Assembly: GCF_001500125.1 (NCBI RefSeq)
Contig: NZ_LQIV01000020.1
Span: forward strand, 1 to 64,000
DNA length: 64,000 nucleotides
Source: Mycobacterium sp. IS-1742
GTDB lineage: Bacteria; Actinomycetota; Actinomycetes; Mycobacteriales; Mycobacteriaceae
Reading direction: 5' to 3'
In this document: piece by piece, positions 28,096-36,700 of the stretch
Layout of the letters: each line of letters opens with the position of its first letter
Numbering within the stretch: the stretch's first letter is position 1
Translations under genes and position numbers: made by a program
Notes under the pieces: model-generated
The model's input: only the letters and a program-made list of their open reading frames with translations
The model's database searches: none
What the model was told of the DNA's origin: nothing

Positions 28096-29723
28096 AGTGC
28101 GGCCTTGATCGAGGCGTGCAGCGCGCGCAGCGACGACCTGTCGGCTTTCACCTCCAGCACGCGCATCCCCTCGTGCGGTTCGTCGAGCGCGTCGGCGAGC
28201 TGACCGACCTCGATCTGGCGGTTGTCGACGTGATAGGCCCGGCACAGTGCGCCGACGTCGACATCGTGCGGGGTGCCGAACACCCGCGAGGACACGTCGC
28301 TGAAGCGCGGATCGCCCTGTTCGAGCAGTTCGAAGATGCCGCCGCCGTTGTCGTTGGACACCACGATCGTCAAATCGCGCGGGGTCGGCTCGGTCGGCCC
28401 GATCAACAGTCCCGAACTGTCGTGCACGAACGTCAGATCTCCCATGAGCGCGACCGTGCGGCCGCCGGTGCGGTCGTGGGCGAGCGCGGCGCCGATCGCC
28501 GTCGACACCGTGCCGTCGATACCGGCGACCCCGCGGTTGGAGCGCACCTGCACACCGTGCGGGGTGAACCCGACCAGCGCGGCGTCTCGCACCGGGTTGC
28601 TCGCGCCGAGTACCAGCTGATCACCCGGGCGGACGGCGTCGGCCACCGCGGCGGCGACATGCAGGCCGGTGGTCAGCGGGTGCGCCTTCAGCTGGCCGCG
28701 GACCGCGGCGACGGCGTGGGCGTTGACCTCCGCACAGCGGCGCAGCCACGCCGGATCCGGGGCGCCGGTGGTGACCGCGCGGGTGCCGGTGGCCTGCGAG
28801 TTACCGCTGACGTCGGGCCAGCGCGGCCCGGTGGTGAGCGCGTACACCGGCACCGACGGGTCGGCGAGCAGCGCGGAGACCGGCCGGTGCAGTGTCGGAC
28901 GGCCGAGCATGATGACCTGTTTGGGCCGCAGCAGCCGCAGCGCCAGGGGGTGCAGCGGGTTGGCGGCCGGCGGTGCGGTCGGTTCGGCGACGGTGGGCAG
29001 GTCGGCGAGGTTGGGGTGCACACCGGCGCCGTGACCGGCGATCACCACGGTGTCGGGGGTCAGGTCGATGTCGAGCGGCTGGTCGAACGTCACCGGCGGG
29101 GTGTGGGTCCACGGTTTGCCGTCGGGGCGCCCCGGCGGGCAGGAGCCGTCGTCGTCGAACGTGGGCACCAGCGGTTCGCGCAGCGGGATGTCGAACTGCA
29201 CGGGTCCGGCGTTGGCGCTGCGCGAGCCCGTCGCCGCCACCACGACCCGGCACGTCGCCGACCGCCACTGTGCATTGAACGCATCCATCCGCTCCGGGCT
29301 GTCCTCCGCGAGACCCAGGCTGATGTTCGCGCGGACCTGGCTGCCGAAGTAGCCGAGTTGCTCGAAGGTCTGGTTCGCACCGGTGCCGAGCAGTTCGTAG
29401 GGCCGGTTGGCGCTGAGCACGATCAGCGGCACCCGCGCGTAGTTCGCCTCGACGACGGCGGGGCCCAGGTTCGCGACCGCGGTGCCCGACGTCATCGCCA
29501 CGCACACCGGCGCCCGGTCGGCGACCGCCAACCCGATCGCGAGGAAGCCGGCGGTGCGCTCGTCGATGCGGACGTGCAGCCGCAACCGGCCCGCGCGGTC
29601 GGCGTCGGCCAGCGCGAACGCCAGCGGCGCGTTGCGCGACCCCGGGCAGAGCACGACGTCGTGCACGCCGCCGCGAACGAGTTCGTCGACGACGACACGC
29701 GCCTGTGCCGTCGAGGGGTTCAT
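28092..29723 (-). CDS. menD: SEPHCHC synthase MenD
   Basis: 543 aa, thiamine-diphosphate enzyme that adds 2-oxoglutarate-derived succinic semialdehyde to isochorismate, the first committed step of menaquinone synthesis. N-terminal [13 protein letters not shown] and [14 protein letters not shown] (catalytic Glu region) are diagnostic, as is the C-terminal ThDP motif [12 protein letters not shown] followed by [14 protein letters not shown] 29723 lies 2 bases after the bpoC stop. Orthologue of Rv0555. Confidence 0.95.
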   Translation of the reverse strand: MNPSTAQARVVVDELVRGGVHDVVLCPGSRNAPLAFALADADRAGRLRLHVRIDERTAGFLAIGLAVADRAPVCVAMTSGTAVANLGPAVVEANYARVPLIVLSANRPYELLGTGANQTFEQLGYFGSQVRANISLGLAEDSPERMDAFNAQWRSATCRVVVAATGSRSANAGPVQFDIPLREPLVPTFDDDGSCPPGRPDGKPWTHTPPVTFDQPLDIDLTPDTVVIAGHGAGVHPNLADLPTVAEPTAPPAANPLHPLALRLLRPKQVIMLGRPTLHRPVSALLADPSVPVYALTTGPRWPDVSGNSQATGTRAVTTGAPDPAWLRRCAEVNAHAVAAVRGQLKAHPLTTGLHVAAAVADAVRPGDQLVLGASNPVRDAALVGFTPHGVQVRSNRGVAGIDGTVSTAIGAALAHDRTGGRTVALMGDLTFVHDSSGLLIGPTEPTPRDLTIVVSNDNGGGIFELLEQGDPRFSDVSSRVFGTPHDVDVGALCRAYHVDNRQIEVGQLADALDEPHEGMRVLEVKADRSSLRALHASIKAAL

Positions 29724-29725
29724 CG

Positions 29726-30508
29726 CTACAGGATATCGGCGAAGAATTTCAGCGCCGCGGCGTTGACCTCCTGCGGCCGTTCGATGAAGCCGAGGTGGCC
29801 GGCATCGGCGATCTCCAGGTACCGCCCGTGCGGCATCGCGTCGGCGACCTCCTTGCCCAGGTGCGGGGGCAACAGGACGTCGTCGGCGAACCCGATCACC
29901 AGGGTGGGGATGCGGATGCTGCGGTAGGCGGGCAGGCGGTTGTCCTTCGGCCCGACCGACCCCTGTGTCCGCAGACCCGGGGTGTACTTGGTCGGCCACA
30001 TGGTGAACATCTCGATCCAGTCGCCGATCGCGCGGTCGTCGTTGATCGTCTTGGGTGAGAAGTTCTCCAGCACACGAACTTTCGCGTCGTACCGGGGCGG
30101 CAGCGTGACGCCGGCGTCGACCAGTTCGCGTTCGGCGTCGGAGAAGAAGTTGCGGGCACGATCGTGACGGCCACGGGTGGCCATCAGCACGGCGGAGCGG
30201 ACGAGTTCCGGGCGGGCCAGCATGAGTTCCTGGGCGATGAAGGAGCCCATCGACACCGCCACGATCCGGACCGGCGCCGCACCCAGTTTCTCGATCAGCG
30301 CGGCGGTGTCGGCGACCATCTGCTCGACGCCGAAGCCCTCGGCGTTCTCGGTGGCGCCCACGCCGCGATTGTCGAAGGTGATGGCCCGGTAGCCGTTGCG
30401 CACGAACTCCGGGACCTGGTGCAGGTGCCAGGTGCGGCCGGCGCCGCCGCGACCGGCGATGAACAGCACCGGGATGCCGCTGCCGCGATCGTCGTATGCG
30501 AGATTCAC
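29726..30508 (-). CDS. bpoC: Alpha/beta hydrolase (BpoC/Rv0554-like; MenH candidate)
   Basis: 260 aa alpha/beta hydrolase. Nucleophile elbow VSMGS with Ser near residue 92, acid in FADDVLL, and His in DAGHLGF near the C-terminus: a full catalytic triad. Annotated in M. tuberculosis as a peroxidase-like BpoC, but its place directly before menD suggests it could supply the MenH (SHCHC synthase) step, which otherwise lacks a gene here. Starts at GTG 30508. Confidence 0.85.
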   Translation of the reverse strand: MNLAYDDRGSGIPVLFIAGRGGAGRTWHLHQVPEFVRNGYRAITFDNRGVGATENAEGFGVEQMVADTAALIEKLGAAPVRIVAVSMGSFIAQELMLARPELVRSAVLMATRGRHDRARNFFSDAERELVDAGVTLPPRYDAKVRVLENFSPKTINDDRAIGDWIEMFTMWPTKYTPGLRTQGSVGPKDNRLPAYRSIRIPTLVIGFADDVLLPPHLGKEVADAMPHGRYLEIADAGHLGFIERPQEVNAAALKFFADIL

Positions 30509-30531
30509 GCCTCCCGACGCTACTCGACGGC

Positions 30532-30580
30532 GAATTCGGTGTAGTTGGTCGCGCCCAGCGCAACGAACTACACCGAAATC
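30532..30580 (-). terminator. Long hairpin after the F420-type reductase gene
   Basis: Perfect 12-base arms TTCGGTGTAGTT (30535-30546) and AACTACACCGAA (30566-30577), extended outward past one A/A mismatch by two pairs and inward by further pairs (GT/AC, CGC/GCG). It overlaps the stop codon at 30579-30581 of the gene read from the right. There is no U tract. Architecture matches hairpins at 42505-42562 and 45922-45974. Confidence 0.6.
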
Positions 30581-31082
30581 ACTCGGCGACCTCGGTGAAC
30601 GCGAGGATCGGGATGGTGCGGCCCTGCGTCAGCTTCTCGTAGTCGGCGTAGCTGGGGATCCAGTTCTTCGCCAACTCCCACAGCCGGTCGCGCTCGGCGC
30701 CGGTGACCTCCTCGCCGAGGAAGGTGCCCTCGTAGCCCCCCGCGGTCAGCGTGACGCGCGGCTGTTTGCGCACGTTGTGGTACCAGGCGGGGTGGCGGCG
30801 GCCGCCGTAGTTCGAGGCGACGACGATCACCCTGCCGTCGTCGGTGAAATAGGTCAGCGGTGTGACGCGCTGTTCGCCGGTCTTCGCGCCGACCGAGGTG
30901 AGCAACAACTCCGGGGTGACCATCGCCGTGGACACCCGGCCGCGGCTGAGGCGCAGCAGCGGCGGGTCGATCCGCGGCACGATGTGACGAACCAGATAGC
31001 GCACCGGCCGGGGGCGCAGCAGCCGTGCGCCGACCTTCAGCATCGGCGAGCCTGCGGTCGGGTCCACCTCGGGTATGCCCAT
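30579..31082 (-). CDS. F420/deazaflavin-type nitroreductase-family protein (Ddn-like)
   Basis: 167 aa split-barrel protein of the DUF385/Ddn family. Typical features: LLLTSVGAKTGEQRVTPLTYF (substrate/F420 contact), VVASNYGG, HPAWYHNVRKQPRVTL and a C-terminal RTIPILAF. Such enzymes reduce quinones or nitro compounds with F420H2. It follows the DJ-1-like gene by 9 bases and so belongs to the GlxA/DJ-1 unit. Which substrate it reduces is unknown. Confidence 0.88.
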   Translation of the reverse strand: MGIPEVDPTAGSPMLKVGARLLRPRPVRYLVRHIVPRIDPPLLRLSRGRVSTAMVTPELLLTSVGAKTGEQRVTPLTYFTDDGRVIVVASNYGGRRHPAWYHNVRKQPRVTLTAGGYEGTFLGEEVTGAERDRLWELAKNWIPSYADYEKLTQGRTIPILAFTEVAE

Positions 31083-31091
31083 GCGGCGATC

Positions 31092-31829
31092 CTATGCAGA
31101 CGCCCTCCGGCGGCCCCTGCGCGTGCGGACGGACTGCAGTGCGGTGTCCCACAGCAGCTTCGCCGACGGCCCGAGTTGGCGGTGGGTGACGAAGGTGTCC
31201 TTGCCCAGCGCCGCGGTGGCGGCGGCCTTCGTGGCGGCCGACGCCTTCGACACGTGGCCGGAGTCGAACGGCGGCTGCGGGTCGTACTCGAGGATGAGTT
31301 GCGTGGCCTTCGCGTGGTCCTCGCCCGCGATCTGCCCGGCCAGCCACATGGCCAGGTCGATGCCGGCCGAGACGCCGGCGGCCGTGACGACCTTGCCGTC
31401 ACGCACCACGCGTTCGTCCCCGACGGGGGTGGCGCCGAAGGTCTTGAGCAGCGGGACGGCCATCCAGTGCGAGGTGGCGCGCCTGCCGTCGAGCAGCCCC
31501 GCGGCGGCGAGGACGACCGATCCGGTGCACACCGACGTCGTCCACTCGGTGGTCTCGTCGGCGGTGCGGAGCCACGCGAGCAGCTTCTCGTCGCGCGCAT
31601 GTTCCATGGAGGTGGGGCCGCCCGGTACGAGCAGGACGTCCGGCGAGGGGGTCTCGTCGAACGAGTGGGTGGCCCCGACCACCAGCACGCCGGAGTCGGC
31701 GGTGACGGGTCCGGGTTCGTGCCAGACGAAGCGGATCTCGGTGTCGGGCAGATTGCGCAACACCTCGTAGGGGCCGATGAAGTCGAGTGCGGTGAAGCCG
31801 GGATAGAGCACGATCGCGATCTGGGGCAT
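31092..31829 (-). CDS. DJ-1/PfpI family protein (isonitrile hydratase-like)
   Basis: 245 aa. DJ-1/PfpI fold with IVLYPGFTALDFIGPYEVL at the N-terminus and the nucleophile-elbow Cys in SVCTGSVVLAAAGLLDG. The Glu of the class lies in the GPYEVL motif. A 50-residue basic C-terminal extension follows. Candidates include isonitrile hydratase or a thiol-dependent stress protein. Its N-terminal domain is similar to that of the GlxA regulator encoded 11 bases upstream, suggesting duplication. Confidence 0.85.
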   Translation of the reverse strand: MPQIAIVLYPGFTALDFIGPYEVLRNLPDTEIRFVWHEPGPVTADSGVLVVGATHSFDETPSPDVLLVPGGPTSMEHARDEKLLAWLRTADETTEWTTSVCTGSVVLAAAGLLDGRRATSHWMAVPLLKTFGATPVGDERVVRDGKVVTAAGVSAGIDLAMWLAGQIAGEDHAKATQLILEYDPQPPFDSGHVSKASAATKAAATAALGKDTFVTHRQLGPSAKLLWDTALQSVRTRRGRRRASA

Positions 31830-31840
31830 GGCCGGTCCTC

Positions 31841-32806
31841 TCAGGCGGTGAACGTCTTGCGGTAGTGGTCGGGTGAGACGCCGAGCCTCCGGATGAAGGT
31901 GCGGCGCATGGTTTCCGCGGTGCCGAAGCCACAGCGGGCGGCGATCGTGGTGACGGTGTCGTCGCACTCCTCGAGTTGGCGGCGCGCGGCTTCGGTGCGG
32001 ACGCGTTCGACGTAGGCGCCGGGGGTTTCGCCGACCTCGGCGGTGAACACCCGGGTGAAGTGACGCGGGCTCATCGCCGCGCGCCGGGCCAGGTCGGTGA
32101 TGCTGTGCGCGGCACCGGGTTCGGCCTCGACGGACTCCTGAACGTCGCGGATCGGGGCGCGTTTGGCGCGTGGCGTCCACACCGGCGCGGCGAACTGTGT
32201 CTGCCCGCCGGGGCGGCGCAGGTACATGACCAGCCAGCGGGCGACGGTCTGCGCGGCCTCGGTGCCGTGGTCGTCCTCGACGAGTGCCAGCGCGAGGTCG
32301 ATGCCCGCGGTCACCCCGGCCGCGGTCCACACCCGGGGAGAACTGCGCACGAAGATCGGATCGGGGTCGACGGCGACCGCGGGATAGCGGGCGGCGAGGC
32401 GTTTGGCGAAGGCCCAGTGGGTGGTCGCCGGACAGCCGTCCAGCAGACCGGCCTCGGCGGCGAGGAAGGCGCCGGTGCAGACGCTGACGACACGGCGGGC
32501 GTGTGGGGCGGCGGCGCGCACCCAGCCGATGAGATCCGTGTCGGCGAGCGCATCCTCGGTGCCGGCTCCACCGGGCAGGACGAGGGTGTCCAGCGGACTG
32601 TCCGGCCGCGGAAGGGGTTCGGCGGCCAGCGAGAGGCCGGTGCCGGTGGTGACGGGCCGACCGCCGAGCGAGCCGATACCGACCCGGTAGCCCTCGGCGC
32701 CCTCGGCGGCGAGGTATCGCGTGGCGCCGGTGAACACCTCGAACGGGCCGACGAGGTCGAGCGCCTGGATGCCGGGGAACCCGACGATCAGCACGGATCT
32801 CGTCAT
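31841..32806 (-). CDS. GlxA-type transcription regulator (DJ-1 domain plus AraC HTH)
   Basis: 321 aa. Residues 1-190 form a DJ-1/PfpI sensor domain (VSVCTGAFLAAEAGLLDG holds the conserved Cys). Residues about 220-320 are an AraC/XylS double HTH (ITDLARRAAMSPRHFTRVF and IAARCGFGTAETMRRTF). Starts at ATG 32806. First gene of a unit with the DJ-1-like and Ddn-like genes, so it probably controls them. A palindrome 26 bases upstream may be its operator. Confidence 0.9.
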   Translation of the reverse strand: MTRSVLIVGFPGIQALDLVGPFEVFTGATRYLAAEGAEGYRVGIGSLGGRPVTTGTGLSLAAEPLPRPDSPLDTLVLPGGAGTEDALADTDLIGWVRAAAPHARRVVSVCTGAFLAAEAGLLDGCPATTHWAFAKRLAARYPAVAVDPDPIFVRSSPRVWTAAGVTAGIDLALALVEDDHGTEAAQTVARWLVMYLRRPGGQTQFAAPVWTPRAKRAPIRDVQESVEAEPGAAHSITDLARRAAMSPRHFTRVFTAEVGETPGAYVERVRTEAARRQLEECDDTVTTIAARCGFGTAETMRRTFIRRLGVSPDHYRKTFTA

Positions 32807-32832
32807 GGGTTCAGTGTGTCGGTCGCAATGCG

Positions 32833-32846
32833 TGGCGTCTACGCCA
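32833..32846. promoter_or_regulatory. Putative GlxA operator palindrome
   Basis: Perfect inverted repeat TGGCGT-CT-ACGCCA, 26 bases upstream of the regulator start. A partial copy (GTGGCGTCACGC) occurs about 100 bases further upstream near 32928. Position and symmetry suggest autoregulation; the factor is inferred from proximity only. Confidence 0.45.
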
Positions 32847-32966
32847 TGGATCCCACAGATCAGGCCATCCGCGCGGTCGCCCATCCGCGCGTAACGCTGC
32901 GGCGCCCAGAAGGCTCGACTTCCGCCGTGGCGTCACGCAGCCCGGAAAAGTGGGCGTCTGCACGTA

Positions 32967-33548
32967 CTAGCGGACCAGCGGCGCGAGGTGGGTGCGCGCA
33001 TAGCGGGTCACCGCATCGTCGTCGGTGACGTCGAGGACGGGGGTGCTCACCTGGACCAACGACGCCGCGAGGCGGATGTGCATCTCGGACACTGCGAGCA
33101 GGTCGTCGTCGGCCATGGTGGCGCCCGCGGCCCGCAGCGCCCTGGCCATCGCGATGGCCGCATTGACCAGGAACACGCGCGCCTCGTCGTACATCCCCAC
33201 CGTGGCGGTGAAGTCGCCGTCGAGTTGCAGGAACCGCCGCATGACCGGTTCGCCCGTCAGCAGCCGGACCCCCTCCCGGAACGCGGCCACCGCGGCCTCC
33301 TGCGGATCGGCGCCCCCGCCGACGGTCTGCAGCCGCGCCATCGCGAAATCGAAGGTCTGCCTGCCGAGTTCGGTGATCAACGCGTCGCGGCTGGGATACC
33401 GGCGGTACAGCGTGCTGCGGCTCACCCCGGCCTGGCGGGCGACGACGTCCATGCTCAACCGGCCGACGCCGACGAGCGCGACCTCCTCGGCGGCGGCCTT
33501 GAGGATCGCGGCTTCCTGTTCGGACCGGTTGGCATTGGTGCGACGCAT
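32967..33548 (-). CDS. TetR family regulator
   Basis: 193 aa. The N-terminal HTH reads LSMDVVARQAGVSRSTLYRRYPSRDALI (about residues 31-58), the canonical TetR motif. The C-terminal ligand domain is all-helical. The ATG at 33548 lies 4 bases after the stop of the DUF2236 gene, so the two form one operon. It probably binds the palindrome at 34497-34525 that heads the operon. Confidence 0.92.
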   Translation of the reverse strand: MRRTNANRSEQEAAILKAAAEEVALVGVGRLSMDVVARQAGVSRSTLYRRYPSRDALITELGRQTFDFAMARLQTVGGGADPQEAAVAAFREGVRLLTGEPVMRRFLQLDGDFTATVGMYDEARVFLVNAAIAMARALRAAGATMADDDLLAVSEMHIRLAASLVQVSTPVLDVTDDDAVTRYARTHLAPLVR

Positions 33549-33552
33549 CGGC

Positions 33553-34476
33553 TCAGCCCGCCGGACACCCGGGCGGAGGCGCGAACGACTCGAGCGCGAC
33601 GGACCGGTGCAGCCGGACCAGCTTCTCGTATTCGATCCTGTTGCGGGCCAGCGGAATCAGCAGCAGTTTGTCGGGCAGTACCCGCCACGCCACCTGGAGC
33701 AGGCGGCAGTACAGATCGAACTCCCGGTCGTGACGGGCCTGCCAGTCGAAACCGGTCATCTCGCGGATCCCCGGGTGCAGGATCCCGAACGAGCACACCT
33801 TCACGACGCGTCCGGCGACGGGCCGCAGCAGCAGCCACGGCGGGGTCAGCGCCCGCCGGACCGGGGCCGGCAGCAACAGCGTCGGCAGCGGCAGCCGGGT
33901 CAGGTCGGTGGTCACGCGTTGCAGAAACGGGTTCGCGCGCAGTTCGGTGGCGACCATCGCGTCGTAGTACGCCACCGCCTCGGCGTAGGTGGCAGGCAGT
34001 TTGGCGTTCTTCCCGGGCAGTTCAAGGCCCCGGAAGGCGTCGAGCAGTTGCAGATAAGCGGCGTCACGTTCGGCCTCGGAGAGCGTGATGCCGGTGCACG
34101 GCGTGAACGAATTCAGCACCAGGAAGATGCCGCTGACCGCGATCCAGTTCCACAGCTTCGGGTCGAGCGCGCTGTAGCGGACGTCGGCGAAGTCACCGCT
34201 GCCGCGTCCGCGTACGTCGCGATGCAGCAGCTTGAGCCGCTCGGACTCGGCGACCCGGTCCTCGGCGTCGCCCCAGATGGCCAGAAAGGCCGAAAACCCG
34301 CTGCGGACACCACGATCGGCGAAGTTCGCGGCGAACCGGCCGGTCCTGTCGACGGCGGCGGCCACCGGCACCAGGGCCACCTCGTCGAAGGCGGCCGCAC
34401 CGAAGAAACCGCCGAGCGTGCTACCGCTGTGCTTGCGGAACTCGCGCATCACCCTCGGTCGTATGGCGCCGACCAT
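33553..34476 (-). CDS. DUF2236 (MpaB-like oxygenase) family protein
   Basis: 307 aa. Matches the oxygenase MpaB/latex-clearing DUF2236 family: GSTLGGFFGAAAFDEVAL near the N-terminus, a central helix WNWIAVSGIFLVLNSF, and conserved Arg/His residues in GILHPGIREMTGFDW. Members bind haem b and cleave or oxidise lipids. ATG 34476 is chosen because GGAGG lies five bases before it; a GTG at 34503 is possible but sits inside the operator. Confidence 0.82.
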   Translation of the reverse strand: MVGAIRPRVMREFRKHSGSTLGGFFGAAAFDEVALVPVAAAVDRTGRFAANFADRGVRSGFSAFLAIWGDAEDRVAESERLKLLHRDVRGRGSGDFADVRYSALDPKLWNWIAVSGIFLVLNSFTPCTGITLSEAERDAAYLQLLDAFRGLELPGKNAKLPATYAEAVAYYDAMVATELRANPFLQRVTTDLTRLPLPTLLLPAPVRRALTPPWLLLRPVAGRVVKVCSFGILHPGIREMTGFDWQARHDREFDLYCRLLQVAWRVLPDKLLLIPLARNRIEYEKLVRLHRSVALESFAPPPGCPAG

Positions 34477-34496
34477 GTCGCCTCCAGCCGTCGACG

Positions 34497-34525
34497 TTGA
34501 CACAAAGACTATGCGTTTGTGTCAA
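34497..34525. promoter_or_regulatory. TetR-type operator palindrome
   Basis: Perfect 10-base arms TTGACACAAA (34497-34506) and TTTGTGTCAA (34516-34525) with a 9-base centre. It overlaps the predicted promoter of the DUF2236-TetR operon, so binding would block transcription. The adjacent TetR gene is the natural candidate ligand. Confidence 0.75.
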
Positions 34526-34533
34526 TATGTCAA
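34506..34533 (-). promoter_or_regulatory. Sigma-A-like promoter of the DUF2236-tetR operon
   Basis: On the minus strand, TTGACA (34533-34528) and TAGTCT (34511-34506) are separated by 16 bases. The match to a vegetative -35/-10 pair is good and the -10 lies about 30 bases upstream of the ATG. It coincides with the palindromic operator. Confidence 0.55.
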
Positions 34534-34536
34534 CGG

Positions 34537-35673
34537 CTACAGTCGCTTGAGCATCCGCACCACCTTGTAGAACGGCACCGACGCCTCGACGCTGCGCCGC
34601 AAGCTGCGCTGCAAGAAGGTGACGTTGAGCAGAACGACGTGGCGTACACCGCAATCCCGCCACTGCGCCGCCTTCTCGACGATTTCGTCCGGCGTGCCGA
34701 TCAAACCCAGATGCTTGACCACCTCGGGCGGCACGCCCTTGGCGTACGACAACGCGGTCTGTTCGTCCCAGCCCTGGGGCATGATGTCGTGCGCGCCGCC
34801 GAATCCGGCCCCGAGCGGATGGGTCGCGCCGTGCTGAGCGAACGCCGAGTCCGGGATGTTCAGCGCGCCGGCCCGGACCACCTCGGACTCCAGCGCTTCA
34901 TCGAGCAGGTCGCTGGTGCTGGCCGTGAGCGTCGCCAGCACCACCGCGGGCACGATCGACATCGGATCGCGGCCCGCGTCGGAGGCCGCGCTGCGCACCG
35001 CGTCCAGACGGAGCGCGTACTCCCGCGGTTCGGTGAGGAACGCGGGGAAGTACCCGTCGCCGTACTTGCCGACCGCGCGCAACATCCGCGGGCCGTGCGC
35101 GGCGATCCATATCGGCGGCCATTTGCCGCGGTACGGCGGAAGCGCGAACACCGCGTTGCGCAACGGGAAGTACGGCGAATCGCGGTTCAGCAGTTCGCCT
35201 TTGGAGTCCCACAACGCCCGGATGGTGGCCATCGCCTCTTCGAAGCGCGCGACCGGCCTGGACCAGTCGACTCCGTAGGGTTCGTTACCCTCCCGCTCCC
35301 CCGTGCCGATGCCCAGAACCGCCCTTCCGCGCGTGAGCAGATTGAGGGTGCAGGCCGCCTGCGCCGTCACCGCGGGGTTGCGCCGGCCGGTGTCGGTGAC
35401 GGCGACACCGAGTTGGAGCCGGCCGATCCTGTTGCGCGCGGCCAGGTTTCCCAGCATCGTCCACGGCTCCATGTAGGCGTCGACGGACGGGGTGATCTTC
35501 GCCGTCTCGCAGTACTGCGGCTGCCACAGCGCCTTCGGGAACAACGCGTTGAGGTGATCGGGAACCCAGAAGGAATCGACCCGGCTCGCCGCCGCTCCCA
35601 GATAATTCAGCCGGGTGACCGTCTCGGCCCTCGGCCGGCCCGCCACGATGAGATCGCTCAACCCCACCTGCAT
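34537..35673 (-). CDS. LLM-class F420-dependent oxidoreductase (ketoreductase-like)
   Basis: 378 aa luciferase-like TIM barrel. VDSFWVPDHL near the start, GIGTGEREGNEPYGVDWSRPVARFEEA in the middle and PPIWIAAHGPRMLRAVGKYGDGY are characteristic of the F420-dependent group. It resembles the phthiodiolone ketoreductase branch (Rv2951c-like), though the substrate here is unknown. Located 45 bases after menC on the same strand, so it may share its transcript. Confidence 0.87.
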   Translation of the reverse strand: MQVGLSDLIVAGRPRAETVTRLNYLGAAASRVDSFWVPDHLNALFPKALWQPQYCETAKITPSVDAYMEPWTMLGNLAARNRIGRLQLGVAVTDTGRRNPAVTAQAACTLNLLTRGRAVLGIGTGEREGNEPYGVDWSRPVARFEEAMATIRALWDSKGELLNRDSPYFPLRNAVFALPPYRGKWPPIWIAAHGPRMLRAVGKYGDGYFPAFLTEPREYALRLDAVRSAASDAGRDPMSIVPAVVLATLTASTSDLLDEALESEVVRAGALNIPDSAFAQHGATHPLGAGFGGAHDIMPQGWDEQTALSYAKGVPPEVVKHLGLIGTPDEIVEKAAQWRDCGVRHVVLLNVTFLQRSLRRSVEASVPFYKVVRMLKRL

Positions 35674-35718
35674 GTGCCCAGTGTCCTCGCGGCCGGATGT
35701 GTTGCCTAGAGGCGTTGA

Positions 35719-36681
35719 TCAGCCCTCTAGCACTTGCAAACACTCAGCAACGCGGTGGATCCACCACTGACGCCGCTCCGGCGCCGCGGCCAACGCGGTG
35801 AGGCGGTCCGGGTCCGGCGCCACGGCCGTCACCGCCAGGTGACCGTCCACCGGAACGAGCGGCGCCGCGACGTCCTCGACGAACAGCCCACCGGTGCCCA
35901 ACCCGCACGCATGGTCCAACCGCGGCAGCGCCGCCGCCGCGTACAGTCCGCCCGAGATGCCGACCGCCGAATCCAGCGCACTGGACACCACGACCGGGAT
36001 GTCGATCTGCGTCGCGATGTCCAGCAGTGGACGCACCCCGCCCAGCGGGGCGACCTTGACCACCGCGACGTCGGCGGCGTGGGCCCGGACCACCTGCAGC
36101 GGATCGTCGGCTTTGCGGATGCTCTCGTCGGCGGCGATCGGGATGTCGATGCGCGAGCGCAATTCGGCGAGTTCCGGCACCGTCCGGCACGGCTGTTCGA
36201 GGTACTCCAGCGGTCCGTCGGCCGCCAGCGCCGCCGCGGCGGTCACCGCCTCCTCGACGGTCCAGCCGCCGTTGGCGTCCACCCGCACGGTCGGCACCGT
36301 CGCCCGCACGGCGTTCACCCGGGCGACGTCGTCGGCCAGCGTCTGCCCCGGTTCGGCGACCTTGACCTTGGCCGTCCGCGCCCCGGGGAACCGCGCCAGC
36401 ACCTCGGGCACCTGCCCGGCGCTCACCGCGGGCACCGTCGCGTTGATCGGGATGCGGTCGCGCCGCGCGGTGGGCGGGGCCGAGTAGGCCGCCTCGATCG
36501 CCGACGCCAGCCACGTCGACGCCTCCGACGGTCCGTATTCGAGGAACGGCCCGAACTCCCCCCACCCGGCCGGGCCGTCGATCAGCGCCAGTTCGCGGAC
36601 CGTGATGCCGCGGAACCGCACCCGCATCGGCAGGGATACGACGTGCAGGCGGTCCAGAAGGTCGTCGAGCGCGGGGTTCAC
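35719..36681 (-). CDS. menC: o-Succinylbenzoate synthase MenC
   Basis: 320 aa, enolase superfamily. Catalytic Lys in AKVKVAEPGQ (near residue 104), metal ligands in VRVDANGGW, the YLEQPC Glu, and AADES, then VVKVAPLGG with the second Lys. It dehydrates SHCHC to o-succinylbenzoate in menaquinone synthesis. Orthologue of Rv0553. Preceded 19 bases upstream by the acyl-CoA ligase gene. Confidence 0.93.
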   Translation of the reverse strand: MNPALDDLLDRLHVVSLPMRVRFRGITVRELALIDGPAGWGEFGPFLEYGPSEASTWLASAIEAAYSAPPTARRDRIPINATVPAVSAGQVPEVLARFPGARTAKVKVAEPGQTLADDVARVNAVRATVPTVRVDANGGWTVEEAVTAAAALAADGPLEYLEQPCRTVPELAELRSRIDIPIAADESIRKADDPLQVVRAHAADVAVVKVAPLGGVRPLLDIATQIDIPVVVSSALDSAVGISGGLYAAAALPRLDHACGLGTGGLFVEDVAAPLVPVDGHLAVTAVAPDPDRLTALAAAPERRQWWIHRVAECLQVLEG

Positions 36682-36700
36682 CCCGTCAGTGTCGCCGACC

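Noticed and set aside
28092..30563. A single 823-residue MenD with a long N-terminal extension
   Set aside because: The extension reads through the bpoC gene in another frame; MenD homology begins at ATG 29723.
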